Shown: piece after piece, positions 1 through 8,227 of the stretch
Position numbering within the stretch: the stretch's first letter is position 1
How the letters are laid out: every line of letters starts with the position of its first letter
Translations under genes and position numbers: made by a program
Notes under the pieces: generated by a model
Database searches by the model: none
What the model was told of the DNA's origin: nothing
What the model saw: the letters and a program-made list of their open reading frames with translations, nothing else
Assembly (NCBI RefSeq): GCF_030123105.1
Contig: NZ_CP126095.1
Coordinates: 1,922,001-1,986,000, forward strand
Source: Paenibacillus sp. G2S3
GTDB taxonomy: Bacteria > Bacillota > Bacilli > Paenibacillales > Paenibacillaceae
Direction: 5' to 3'
DNA length: 64,000 bases

Positions 1-672
1 ATCAGTATCACAACAATCGTTCTTGGTTTTCCTGCACCGATCATACTGGCGCTCATACTGAATCAGGTGAAATGGTTCCGCACTAAGAAGCTGCTGCAGA
101 CCATCGTATATATGCCACATTTTATCTCAATTGTAGTTATGGTTGGATTGCTGAATGTTCTCCTGTCACCGAATACAGGAATCCTTGGTCAACTGATCTC
201 CAAGCTTGGCGATACGGACATTAATTTGCTCGCCTCCACGAACTCTTTCGTCCCGGTGTTTGTGATATCGGATATATGGCAGCATGCTGGATGGAACAGT
301 ATTATTTATCTGGCCGCATTATCAACAGTGAGTCCTAGTCTCTATGATGCTGCCAAGATTGACGGAGCGAACAAATGGAAGATGATTCTGCATATCGATA
401 TCCCTGCCTTGGTTCCGACAATCATCATATTATTTATTCTGAGTATGGGGAATGTTCTGGGAACCGGATTCGAGAAGGTGTTCTTGATGCAGAATTCATT
501 GAACCTTCCCGTATCAGAGGTCATTTCCACCTATGTTTATAAAATCGGTATTCTTTCCAATCAATTCAGTTATTCGTCAGCCATCGGATTATTTAATACC
601 GTCATCAATTTTTTCTTTCTGGTTACCATGAACTGGATTTCCAAACGCAACTCAGAGATTAGCCTCTGGTAA
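1..672 (+). CDS. Sugar ABC transporter permease, LplB family (5' end cut by window)
   Basis: The reading frame is open from base 1, so the N-terminus lies outside the window; 223 codons plus stop are visible. The visible start reads ISITTIVLGFPAPIILALIL, the characteristic 'GFPAPIILAL' stretch of LplB-type permeases, followed by several hydrophobic membrane segments. The cytoplasmic EAA loop is seen as LYDAAKIDGANKWKMILHID (codons around 116-135), which contacts the ATPase in this superfamily. The protein ends in a short charged tail. It forms the membrane channel together with the next gene, 28 bases downstream. The binding-protein gene is not visible and is probably upstream. The imported sugar cannot be told from sequence. 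Confidence 0.93.
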   Translation: MSITTIVLGFPAPIILALILNQVKWFRTKKLLQTIVYMPHFISIVVMVGLLNVLLSPNTGILGQLISKLGDTDINLLASTNSFVPVFVISDIWQHAGWNSIIYLAALSTVSPSLYDAAKIDGANKWKMILHIDIPALVPTIIILFILSMGNVLGTGFEKVFLMQNSLNLPVSEVISTYVYKIGILSNQFSYSSAIGLFNTVINFFFLVTMNWISKRNSEISLW

Positions 673-700
673 ATGGAACGAACATCGAAAGGTGATGCTT

Positions 701-1603
701 ATGCAGGCGACAACTATTCACAAGCGCAGCACGGGTGAGATTCTATTTGATATTTCGATCATTATCTTATGTGTTCTAATTTTCCTGATCGTCGCTTATC
801 CCTTGTACTTTGTTATTATTGCTTCTGTCAGTGACCAGACATTGGTCTCCACAGGAAAGGTTACTCTTTTTCCCAGAGGAGTCAGTTTCTTTGGCTACGA
901 GCAAATTTTTCAGGATATGCGTATTTGGATCGGGTACAAGAATACCGTTATTTATACAGTCTTGGGAACGCTGTTTAATCTGCTTCTTACGATCCCTGCA
1001 GCGTATACACTATCCAGACAAGAGTTCCGTGCACGCCGGTTCCTGATGTTTTTCTTCGTATTTACATTATTTTTTAATGGTGGACTAATTCCAACGTATA
1101 TCCTGATGAAGGATTTATCCTTGACCAATTCGATGTGGGTCTTCATTATTCCCTTTGCAGTGAATGTGTTTAATCTCATCATTGCACGCACGTTCTTTGA
1201 AGCTTCACTACCTAAAGAAATTTATGAATCCGCTTCATTGGATGGATGTACTCATTTTAAATTTTTCTTCTATATTGCGATCCCTTTATCTAAGTCCGTC
1301 ATATCGGTCATTGCGCTGTATTATCTGGTAGCACATTGGAATGATTTCTTTACTGGGCTTATCTATATTCATTCGAATGACCTGCAGCCGTTACAAATCA
1401 TTCTGCGTGATATTCTATTATCCAACCAGGTTTTTTCCCAAGGCGGAGGCTCGGGCGGCAGTGCAGGCGGATATGCCCAGCAATTTGCTGACCAGGTTAA
1501 GTACGGAGTTATTATTGTATCTACTTTACCGATTCTCATTGTGTATCCGTTTATTCAGAAATATTTTGAAAAAGGTGTTATGATCGGTTCGATAAAGGGC
1601 TAG
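701..1603 (+). CDS. Sugar ABC transporter permease, YtcP/AraQ-like
   Basis: Second inner-membrane subunit of the same importer. It has about six hydrophobic helices, the EAA loop IYESASLDGCTHFKFFFYIA and the usual family ending MIGSIKG. I place the start at ATG 701 because AAAGGTG (688-694) sits about six bases before it; an in-frame GTG at 692 is possible but overlaps that ribosome site. A Gly/Ser-rich segment near residues 245-255 (GGGSGGSAGG) is unusual and probably a flexible loop in the last extracytoplasmic region. The gene is followed directly by a hairpin terminator, so it ends its operon. Confidence 0.93.
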   Translation: MQATTIHKRSTGEILFDISIIILCVLIFLIVAYPLYFVIIASVSDQTLVSTGKVTLFPRGVSFFGYEQIFQDMRIWIGYKNTVIYTVLGTLFNLLLTIPAAYTLSRQEFRARRFLMFFFVFTLFFNGGLIPTYILMKDLSLTNSMWVFIIPFAVNVFNLIIARTFFEASLPKEIYESASLDGCTHFKFFFYIAIPLSKSVISVIALYYLVAHWNDFFTGLIYIHSNDLQPLQIILRDILLSNQVFSQGGGSGGSAGGYAQQFADQVKYGVIIVSTLPILIVYPFIQKYFEKGVMIGSIKG

Positions 1604-1621
1604 GAGAACAAACAAACACAA

Positions 1622-1660
1622 TCAGCCGGCGAGATATATTCTCGGCCGGTTATTTTTGTT
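1622..1660 (+). terminator. Rho-independent terminator after the permease pair
   Basis: Inverted repeat AGCCGGCGAGA / TCTCGGCCGGT around a short AT loop, followed by TATTTTTG. It starts about 20 bases after the stop codon at 1603. Confidence 0.8.
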
Positions 1661-1762
1661 CTCCAAAATTAAGCATTGCATCACATGATTCCGTCTTTGT
1701 TGAAAACAGTGGAGATATTTTCTGAAATTTCCATTGACGCACATTTAGTTTTCAAGGTATAT

Positions 1763-1787
1763 TAAACATTGTTTTAAACAGTGTTTA
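1763..1787 (+). promoter_or_regulatory. Probable TetR operator: two AAACANTGTTT palindromes
   Basis: AAACATTGTTT (1764-1774) and AAACAGTGTTT (1776-1786) are two self-complementary 11-mers repeated with a 12-base period; together they also form a larger dyad. They lie 28 bases before the tetR-family start codon. This is the usual position of an autoregulatory TetR operator, and two adjacent sites would suit binding of two dimers. The binding itself is inferred. Confidence 0.7.
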
Positions 1788-1814
1788 ATTGTATGACGAG
1801 TTGAGGAGAGTTCT

Positions 1815-2417
1815 ATGACGAAGGAGAAGATTTTGGACGCCACGCTGCATTTAATTAAATCCGAAGGGATTGATAGTGTCACTATTCGGAAGATTGCTAG
1901 TGAAGCTGGCACTAATGTAGCGCTAATTAATTATTATTTCGGGTCGAAAGAAAAACTTATGCATGAAGCAATGAAGATGATCCTGGAAACATTCCGCTCG
2001 GCGTTTGATATATTCGATGTTGTGGAATATCCGCCAATCGAACGACTGAAAAAATTTATTTTGACGTATGCCTTATTTCTTAAAGATTATCCTGATTTGC
2101 TCAAGCGGATTCTTGGCCATGATCCACTGTTTGAATCGGTAGCCGAATATGTACATTTTATGAAGCAACAAGGGTTCGAGAAATTAAGTGCAGTCATGAC
2201 AGAAGTGACAGGTGTAACAGATCGAAAGACCGTATTGTTGATGACACAGCATATGTTTGCAGCCATTATGTCACCGTTCACCAAAGTGAATCCTGTTACT
2301 AAATGTCAGCCGAACAACTGCATTCAATCGTCTCTACTCGATATTCCTATATCTATTGAGGAAAGTATCGACTTGTTTTTCGAGCATTATTTTCACAAAT
2401 ATTCAGTCAAAATTTAG
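1815..2417 (+). CDS. TetR/AcrR family transcriptional regulator
   Basis: 200 residues, the normal family length. The N-terminal helix-turn-helix is visible at about residues 20-45 (TIRKIASEAGTNVALINYYF, then GSKEKL), the standard TetR_N signature. The C-terminal part is a ligand-binding helical domain with no recognisable specificity. The start is ATG 1815 with GAGGAGAG ahead of it. The MFS pump follows 17 bases downstream, and a palindromic operator lies just upstream. The likely role is a repressor of itself and the pump that is relieved by a toxic compound; this is inference from arrangement. Confidence 0.92.
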   Translation: MTKEKILDATLHLIKSEGIDSVTIRKIASEAGTNVALINYYFGSKEKLMHEAMKMILETFRSAFDIFDVVEYPPIERLKKFILTYALFLKDYPDLLKRILGHDPLFESVAEYVHFMKQQGFEKLSAVMTEVTGVTDRKTVLLMTQHMFAAIMSPFTKVNPVTKCQPNNCIQSSLLDIPISIEESIDLFFEHYFHKYSVKI

Positions 2418-2434
2418 AAAGCAGAGGTATCACA

Positions 2435-3925
2435 ATGACTTCAAATGCTGCAACAAAACCCCCTACGCAGGAAGGCGACACGTTCTCCCTGAAAGCTATT
2501 CTGCCACCTTTGCTTGCGATAATCGTCGGTATGATTATGGTTATTCTGGACAGTACAGTTGTTAACAATGCAGTTCCTAAACTTGTGGAATATTTCAATA
2601 CTGATCTAAAGACGATTCAATGGGCTATAACGGGGTACACATTGGCACTATCCGCAGTCATTCCACTTGCTGGTTGGATGACCGATAAATTTGGATCAAA
2701 GCGTATTTTCCTTGTAACGATTGTGCTGTTTACATTAGGGTCTGTTCTATGCGGCTTAGCCCAATCACCTGAACAACTGATTATATTCCGTATTATTCAA
2801 GGTCTAGGCGGAGGTATGGTTGCACCGATCGGGATGGCAATGGTATTCAAATTAGCTCCACCCGAACGTCGCGGCTCTATTATGGGTGTTCTTGGAATTC
2901 CAATGCTGATGGCGCCAGCTTTTGGTCCTGTAATATCCGGTTATCTTGTCGATTATGTAAGTTGGCACTGGATCTTCATTATCAATTTGCCAATTGGTAT
3001 TGTGGCCTTCATTTTAGGCAAGAAATACTTACCGAAGACTGAACCGCAGAAGTCAACACATCTTGATATTCTCGGAATGTGTCTTGCACCGATCGCGTTC
3101 GCTATGCTTGCTTATGGTGTGAGCGAAGGGGGAACAGATTGGTCTTCAACAGGTGCTATTGCAGGCTTAACCATCGGTGGTATCGCATTAATATTGTTCA
3201 TTGTGGTGGAGCTTAGACAGAAGTATCCTTTGCTTGAACTGAAGGTGTTTAAATCATCTGATTTCACTCGCGGTATTATTCTTACTTGGATCGTACAGAT
3301 GGCATTATTCGGAGCTACGCTGATGATTCCTTTGTATTTACAGAATATTAAAGGTTATACCGCACTTCATACCGGTTGGATCGTGATGCCGCAAGCGTTA
3401 TGCGCCGGTCTTATGATGCCGATTAGTGGTAGGTTGTTTGATAAAATTGGAGCTCGTCCATTAGCGTTCTGTGGCTTGAGTGTTATCGCCACCGCGATGT
3501 TTATTCTCTCGACCGTAACCGTGGATACACCGATTTGGATGGTTATTGCCGCGGTTTGTGTGATGGGGTTAGGTATGGGGTCCACCATGATGCCTCTTAA
3601 TACACATGTATTAAATTCAGCACCACGTCATTTGGTTAGCCGTGTGACACCGTTGACTTCAGCGGCTCAACAGGTTGTCGTATCGTTCGCAGTAACAGGT
3701 CTTACAGCTTATCTGACCTCTCATACAAATACTCATATGGCAACAATCGGAAAGACAGGAAACCCGCAGACTGCCTTAGTAGCTGGCTTTGGAGATACAT
3801 TTCTCCTAACCGCTTGTATCGTATGTGTTGGTATTGCAATGTCCCTCATCCTTCGTAAGCCGAAGATACAACAAGCTGAAAATATCGGTGAAGAAGTAGA
3901 TCCAGCGATGATGATGGGTCACTAG
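2435..3925 (+). CDS. MFS multidrug efflux transporter, DHA2 (EmrB/QacA) 14-helix family
   Basis: 496 residues, fitting the 14-helix DHA2 family. Visible signatures are LDSTVVNNAVP in helix 1 (motif D1), GWMTDKFGSKR in the loop between helices 2 and 3 (motif A), and GIPMLMAPAFGPVISGYL in helix 5 (motif C, the antiporter signature). It exports small toxic compounds in exchange for protons across the cytoplasmic membrane. The start is ATG 2435 after GCAGAGG. It is co-transcribed with the TetR gene and ends at a strong terminator. Substrate range cannot be predicted. Confidence 0.93.
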   Translation: MTSNAATKPPTQEGDTFSLKAILPPLLAIIVGMIMVILDSTVVNNAVPKLVEYFNTDLKTIQWAITGYTLALSAVIPLAGWMTDKFGSKRIFLVTIVLFTLGSVLCGLAQSPEQLIIFRIIQGLGGGMVAPIGMAMVFKLAPPERRGSIMGVLGIPMLMAPAFGPVISGYLVDYVSWHWIFIINLPIGIVAFILGKKYLPKTEPQKSTHLDILGMCLAPIAFAMLAYGVSEGGTDWSSTGAIAGLTIGGIALILFIVVELRQKYPLLELKVFKSSDFTRGIILTWIVQMALFGATLMIPLYLQNIKGYTALHTGWIVMPQALCAGLMMPISGRLFDKIGARPLAFCGLSVIATAMFILSTVTVDTPIWMVIAAVCVMGLGMGSTMMPLNTHVLNSAPRHLVSRVTPLTSAAQQVVVSFAVTGLTAYLTSHTNTHMATIGKTGNPQTALVAGFGDTFLLTACIVCVGIAMSLILRKPKIQQAENIGEEVDPAMMMGH

Positions 3926-3935
3926 TCTTATAAAA

Positions 3936-3988
3936 GCCCCCCAAGAGGGTCACTTTATCATAAGTGTCCCTCTTGGGGGGCATTTCTT
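3936..3988. terminator. Bidirectional terminator between convergent genes
   Basis: A very strong stem GCCCCCCAAGAGGG / CCCTCTTGGGGGGC (3936-3981) with a 17-18 base loop, then ATTTCTTT on the plus side and a TTTTATAA run on the minus side. It separates the efflux gene (plus) from the binding-protein gene (minus). Confidence 0.88.
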
Positions 3989-4000
3989 TACAGTGACTTT

Positions 4001-5494
4001 CTATTTCCTCCAAATGTCCAATTGCTTCTGGATCTCCGTACGTACTTTATCAATACCTGCTTCATACAGCTCATGGTTGAATTTAGGGAGAATGGTATCG
4101 ACATCAACACTGCCTGTCATGAGACTTGGATAATATTTGCGCCAGACAATCTCAATGTTGTCAATTTGCTCATTTAGCTCTGACAGATCGGGAGTAAAGC
4201 CCAGTACTTGGGACTCCACAACCTTGGAGTTGTTGATGCGGAATTGCTCCCACTTGTTTAGTGGGTCAGGGTAGATTCCACCTAATGTACTTAAGATAAA
4301 CCAGTTTCCCTGAGTGTATTGTATGCCAGTGTAGCCACCGTTCGCCTTGGGAAGAGGATTTCCTTGACTGTCTTTTATCGAACTTAGGACAACCTGGTCA
4401 TTCTGATCCAGTGTATAATGAACGCCTTCAATGCCGTATTGAAATAAGTTACGCAGGTCAGGATCGGTATTCAATAAGTTTAGAAATTTGATGCTCTCCA
4501 CAGGATGCTTCGTATGTGCATTCACAACCATCATCCCTCCGCGCACAGCTTCTGTAGTTGCCACCTCGGGTGTTACTGGATTGGTGACAATTTTATACCC
4601 CAGATCGTTACTCCAGACGCTCTCAGAGAGTGGACCGCCACTACCAGATTCCCAAAATACCTTTACACCATGTTTCAAACTTCCTGGTTCTCGCAAAGCG
4701 GCGTCTTGATTAATGAACCCTAATTGATAGTAACGTCTTAACGTATCCAATATATGTTTGGCTTCACGGGTTTCGAAGATATTGACCACAGGTGCAGCAG
4801 GATCCAGAGATTGGATCATTAATGGGAGTCTGTTGTCCCCTATATATTCGTAGCCGTACATAGCAAAAAAATTGTGTGAGTCTCGATCAAGCTCCATGGG
4901 CAAATAATCGGGTTCATTTTTTTGTATCATGCGAAGCAGCGGTTCGAGCGATTCCAGTGTGTTATATTGGTTAACTTTAATATTATATTTTTCTACCAGA
5001 GAATCAGGATACATCCAATTCTCGCGTACAGCCAATTCTTTGTTGGTGGGGACGCCGTAGATGAACCCGTCATCCATCTCAGCACCCTTCCAAAAGATGG
5101 GGTCTATTGCAAGGTACATTTCTTTGGCTAGATTCATGAAATAGTCATCTAACTTCAGCCATACCCCACGTTTGGCATATTTAGCATAATCCGGAGCAAA
5201 AGCAATATCAAAAGGGCTGTCAGAGGAGATCATTGTATTCATGCGATCAGCATATTCCTGCCAACCAATTTTATTATAGGTTATGGTAATTCCAATTTTT
5301 TTCATCAATATGTCGTTAATTTTGTTGTTAACAAGGGCCAGATCCTTATCAGGATCACCGATTGTATAATAAATCAGATTTACCGTGGGTTCTGCATTAA
5401 AGTTCGCAGCGTTCAAGTTCTGCTTGGTGCAGCCAGTTAACAATGTAATGAACAGCAGAATAATGCCACAGATGAAGCAGCTATATCTATTCAT
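4001..5494 (-). CDS. Extracellular solute-binding lipoprotein (DUF3502-type), distal gene of operon
   Basis: 497 residues when begun at ATG 5494, which has AGGGGG seven bases upstream; a longer frame to 5521 lacks a ribosome site. The signal peptide ends in a lipobox LLTGC, so the mature protein is lipid-anchored outside the membrane. The body is a family 1 sugar-binding fold, and the C-terminus (AGIDKVRTEIQKQLDIWRK) is the DUF3502-like tail seen in Paenibacillus binding proteins. It lies directly after the YesM/YesN genes and is a second, distinct binding protein beside the one at 8228-9724. It may feed the same permeases with another ligand or act as a sensing partner; this is unproven. Confidence 0.9.
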   Translation of the reverse strand: MNRYSCFICGIILLFITLLTGCTKQNLNAANFNAEPTVNLIYYTIGDPDKDLALVNNKINDILMKKIGITITYNKIGWQEYADRMNTMISSDSPFDIAFAPDYAKYAKRGVWLKLDDYFMNLAKEMYLAIDPIFWKGAEMDDGFIYGVPTNKELAVRENWMYPDSLVEKYNIKVNQYNTLESLEPLLRMIQKNEPDYLPMELDRDSHNFFAMYGYEYIGDNRLPLMIQSLDPAAPVVNIFETREAKHILDTLRRYYQLGFINQDAALREPGSLKHGVKVFWESGSGGPLSESVWSNDLGYKIVTNPVTPEVATTEAVRGGMMVVNAHTKHPVESIKFLNLLNTDPDLRNLFQYGIEGVHYTLDQNDQVVLSSIKDSQGNPLPKANGGYTGIQYTQGNWFILSTLGGIYPDPLNKWEQFRINNSKVVESQVLGFTPDLSELNEQIDNIEIVWRKYYPSLMTGSVDVDTILPKFNHELYEAGIDKVRTEIQKQLDIWRK

Positions 5495-5534
5495 GACACG
5501 GCCCCCTAAATCACTTTGCAATATACATCCAGCC

Positions 5535-6296
5535 TTAACTTTTCATCCGTAAACTTGAGGGAGAGGTACCAAAATGATTTTGAAATTGTGTATAAAAATA
5601 GTTCAGGTTGTTATAACCAACAGAAAGGGCAATCCAGTGTATTTTCTCATTAGTCGTTTGGATAAGCTCTTGTGCACGATGCATCCGATAGCTCATTAGA
5701 TACTCTGAGAACTTCATACTTGTTTCTTTAATGAAGATTTGTCCAAGATAGGTACTGTTCATTTGAAATCGATCAGCAACGGATTTTAATGAAATATTAT
5801 GAGCAAATTCTGTTTTAATCATAATTAATATACGATTGACCAGCTTTGAGAAGGCATCGTAATGTATTCCCAGTACAGGATCAATACTCATGGAGTCAGC
5901 ATTCACATCTCTAATCGTGCCATGTAAATCTTCGATAATTATTTTTTCAATGACCTCCTGTAGCTTGATTCGATCCACAGGCTTTAATAGGTAATCCTTT
6001 ACTCCGCAGCGAATAGCTTGCTGGGCATATTGAAAGTCACTATAGCCGCTTATAATAATATATTTGGTTGGAAGGTTCACTTCATTTAGCTTTTGGATGG
6101 CCTCATACCCTAAATTTTTGCCGATACATACATCGATAATAGCAATGTCAGGAATTAAATCTACAGCTTTAAATACGGCATCTTCAGTGGAGTCACTTGT
6201 TTCTATTTGCTTGAATCCATAGTGCTCCCAATCCAGAATACGTTTCATGCCTTCCAAAATCTGTGGTTCATCATCCACAATCAAAAGTTTGTACAT
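5535..6296 (-). CDS. Response regulator, YesN type (receiver + AraC helix-turn-helix)
   Basis: 253 residues. The N-terminal receiver shows LLIVDDEP (acidic pair D8/D9), phospho-acceptor D55 in AIIDV and the KP lysine in YLLKPVD. The C-terminal ~100 residues form two AraC-type helix-turn-helices (SVADRFQMNSTYLGQIFIKE and the following ALSVGYNNLNYFYTQFQNHF). It is shorter than many YesN proteins, with little linker. It starts two bases after the sensor kinase stop, so the two are translationally coupled. The expected role is phosphorylation-dependent activation of the neighbouring transporter genes. Confidence 0.95.
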   Translation of the reverse strand: MYKLLIVDDEPQILEGMKRILDWEHYGFKQIETSDSTEDAVFKAVDLIPDIAIIDVCIGKNLGYEAIQKLNEVNLPTKYIIISGYSDFQYAQQAIRCGVKDYLLKPVDRIKLQEVIEKIIIEDLHGTIRDVNADSMSIDPVLGIHYDAFSKLVNRILIMIKTEFAHNISLKSVADRFQMNSTYLGQIFIKETSMKFSEYLMSYRMHRAQELIQTTNEKIHWIALSVGYNNLNYFYTQFQNHFGTSPSSLRMKS

Positions 6297-6298
6297 AT

Positions 6299-8041
6299 CT
6301 AATCACCTCTTTTAGAAATCTGTACAGAGATTTTGACACCAGCTTCATCATTATTTTCAATGCTGATCGAGAAATCCTCTTGATAGAAAAATTGTAGCCG
6401 GGTATAGACATTATATAATCCAATGCTTTTGGTGGCATGTTCATTATTACTTGAAAGGATCCTTCTAATGATAGTTAGCCGTTCTTCATCAATTCGTGCT
6501 CCATTGTCAATGAAATCCAGCCTATAGTAGTTCTCATCTTCCCAGCCTGACACGATAAATAAATTAAATTCTTTATTTATATTAAACCCATGGACAAAGA
6601 AATTTTCGGCCAAGGGCTGCATCCAGAACTTCACAGTAGGGAGAGCTAGTATTGCATCTTCCACATCAATTTGGTAAAAAAAGTGCTCAGGATATTTAAA
6701 CTCCATAATTTTCAGGTATTTTCGTAACAGCTCTAGTTCGCTGCCTATTGAAATGATATTTTCTTTCTTAACAATTTCTCGATACAACGCTCCCAAGGTT
6801 GCAATGGCATCTGCGGTAGGCTCATTCTGATGAACCAATGCAGTAGATCGAATAACCTCCAAGGTATTATAAAGAAAATGTGGATTGATTTGATGCTGAA
6901 GCGCTTTCATTTCTGCTTCCTGCTGTTTTAGCTTAAGCAAGTATTCGTTCCGAATATATTTATTTAATTGGTGTATCATATCGTCGACTTCGCGAGCAAT
7001 CATACCATATTCATTCATACGATAACGTGCAGGCTTATTAGGAGTGAAGTCGGCAGTTTTCGCACGTTTGATTGACTGTATAATACGGTGCAGAAATCGC
7101 GAATCATCACGAAGATTGTAGACTACAAGTAGCAGTACACAGATCATAGCAGTAAAGACGATCATAAAAATATTGAGTAATACCGTGCTATGCTGACGTA
7201 TTAGTGCAGCCAAGTCTACTGTACTAACAAATCGATAATTGAATTTGGTGGATGAAAAGGTAACGAAGAAAATAGGAATATATCCTTTATTTACGATAAA
7301 ACCATGATTTTTATTGTGCGCAACCGCTTGTTGGGTGATTTCTTCCGTAATGGATTTTGTGTTACCTATAATGAATATCTCCCCGGTAGAGGGGTTGATT
7401 ACAGCCGAATTCCCGAGTTGATAATTATTTACGATACTGAATATTCGCTTGCTACTGATCTGAAAGCGGATTTCCCCCACTTCTGTAGCACTTTGATTTA
7501 GTTTTTTGCGAGAGACGAAGCCCTTCTGTATACTTTCATCGAAGATTTCGTCAGTATTTGGAACGCCAAACTGGAAGCTAGGAATGCCAAAACTATTAAA
7601 ACGGATAACATTTCCGTAATCCTTGGTATGAACGCTGATTTGAGTAATATCTCCCTGTGCCCAGCTGTAAAGATATGTTTTAGTATCCTCAGGAAAAGAG
7701 AGCAGTGATTGTGATGAATAAGGGCTATTCTCCAATCTTTTAGTCAGATACCCTTCAACGGAGGGGCTCATAAAATAACGGACGTCTTTCATCAGATCCT
7801 GATTGGAATACAATCTTTGCATGTAAGCTTCAATCCGATCGGCATCATTTTGAAAGTTGTTCTCAATACGGGAAAAGGCATTCGCAGCTTCAATCCGTGC
7901 GTTTCCGATCCATTGATTCACAAGAATAACGCTGGTCATAGTGCCCAGGGTTAACCCGATGGTTACAATGAAGATTAGGTAAGCCCAAAATTTATTGCGA
8001 TATATTTTAATATGAAAAAAAGAACTCCTCCAAAACCTCAT
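6299..8041 (-). CDS. Sensor histidine kinase, YesM type
   Basis: 580 residues. There are two membrane helices at about 17-41 and 285-308, enclosing a ~240-residue extracytoplasmic sensor domain. A HAMP-like segment follows, then the His_kinase box INPHFLYNTLE with H388, then an ATPase domain with an N-box (PLAENFFVHG) and DNGARID. The start is ATG 8041, preceded by AGGGGG. It partners the response regulator immediately downstream. The gene sits between two binding-protein genes of a sugar ABC operon; in this family the sensor usually responds to the sugar or to the loaded binding protein. Confidence 0.95.
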   Translation of the reverse strand: MRFWRSSFFHIKIYRNKFWAYLIFIVTIGLTLGTMTSVILVNQWIGNARIEAANAFSRIENNFQNDADRIEAYMQRLYSNQDLMKDVRYFMSPSVEGYLTKRLENSPYSSQSLLSFPEDTKTYLYSWAQGDITQISVHTKDYGNVIRFNSFGIPSFQFGVPNTDEIFDESIQKGFVSRKKLNQSATEVGEIRFQISSKRIFSIVNNYQLGNSAVINPSTGEIFIIGNTKSITEEITQQAVAHNKNHGFIVNKGYIPIFFVTFSSTKFNYRFVSTVDLAALIRQHSTVLLNIFMIVFTAMICVLLLVVYNLRDDSRFLHRIIQSIKRAKTADFTPNKPARYRMNEYGMIAREVDDMIHQLNKYIRNEYLLKLKQQEAEMKALQHQINPHFLYNTLEVIRSTALVHQNEPTADAIATLGALYREIVKKENIISIGSELELLRKYLKIMEFKYPEHFFYQIDVEDAILALPTVKFWMQPLAENFFVHGFNINKEFNLFIVSGWEDENYYRLDFIDNGARIDEERLTIIRRILSSNNEHATKSIGLYNVYTRLQFFYQEDFSISIENNDEAGVKISVQISKRGD

Positions 8042-8174
8042 TGTTAATGCCCCCTAAGGTCAAACACATATTATAGAGGAATAAGTCTCTCGTTGCTAGG
8101 GTTGAGAGAGCATGTAATTCACTGTAAATATATATGAAGCGTAACTTTAGTTCAAATAAATTTTTAGAGCACTT

Positions 8175-8214
8175 AAGGAAAACACATGGTATATCAGCCC
8201 TGATATACCATGTG
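8175..8214 (-). terminator. Intra-operon terminator after the first binding-protein gene
   Basis: A perfect 14-bp stem CACATGGTATATCA / TGATATACCATGTG (8183-8214) with a four-base loop, followed on the minus strand by TTTTCCTT. It lies between the binding-protein stop (8228) and the sensor kinase start (8041). It probably protects the upstream mRNA and reduces read-through into the regulatory genes. Confidence 0.8.
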
Positions 8215-8227
8215 AGTTCGTTATGGT

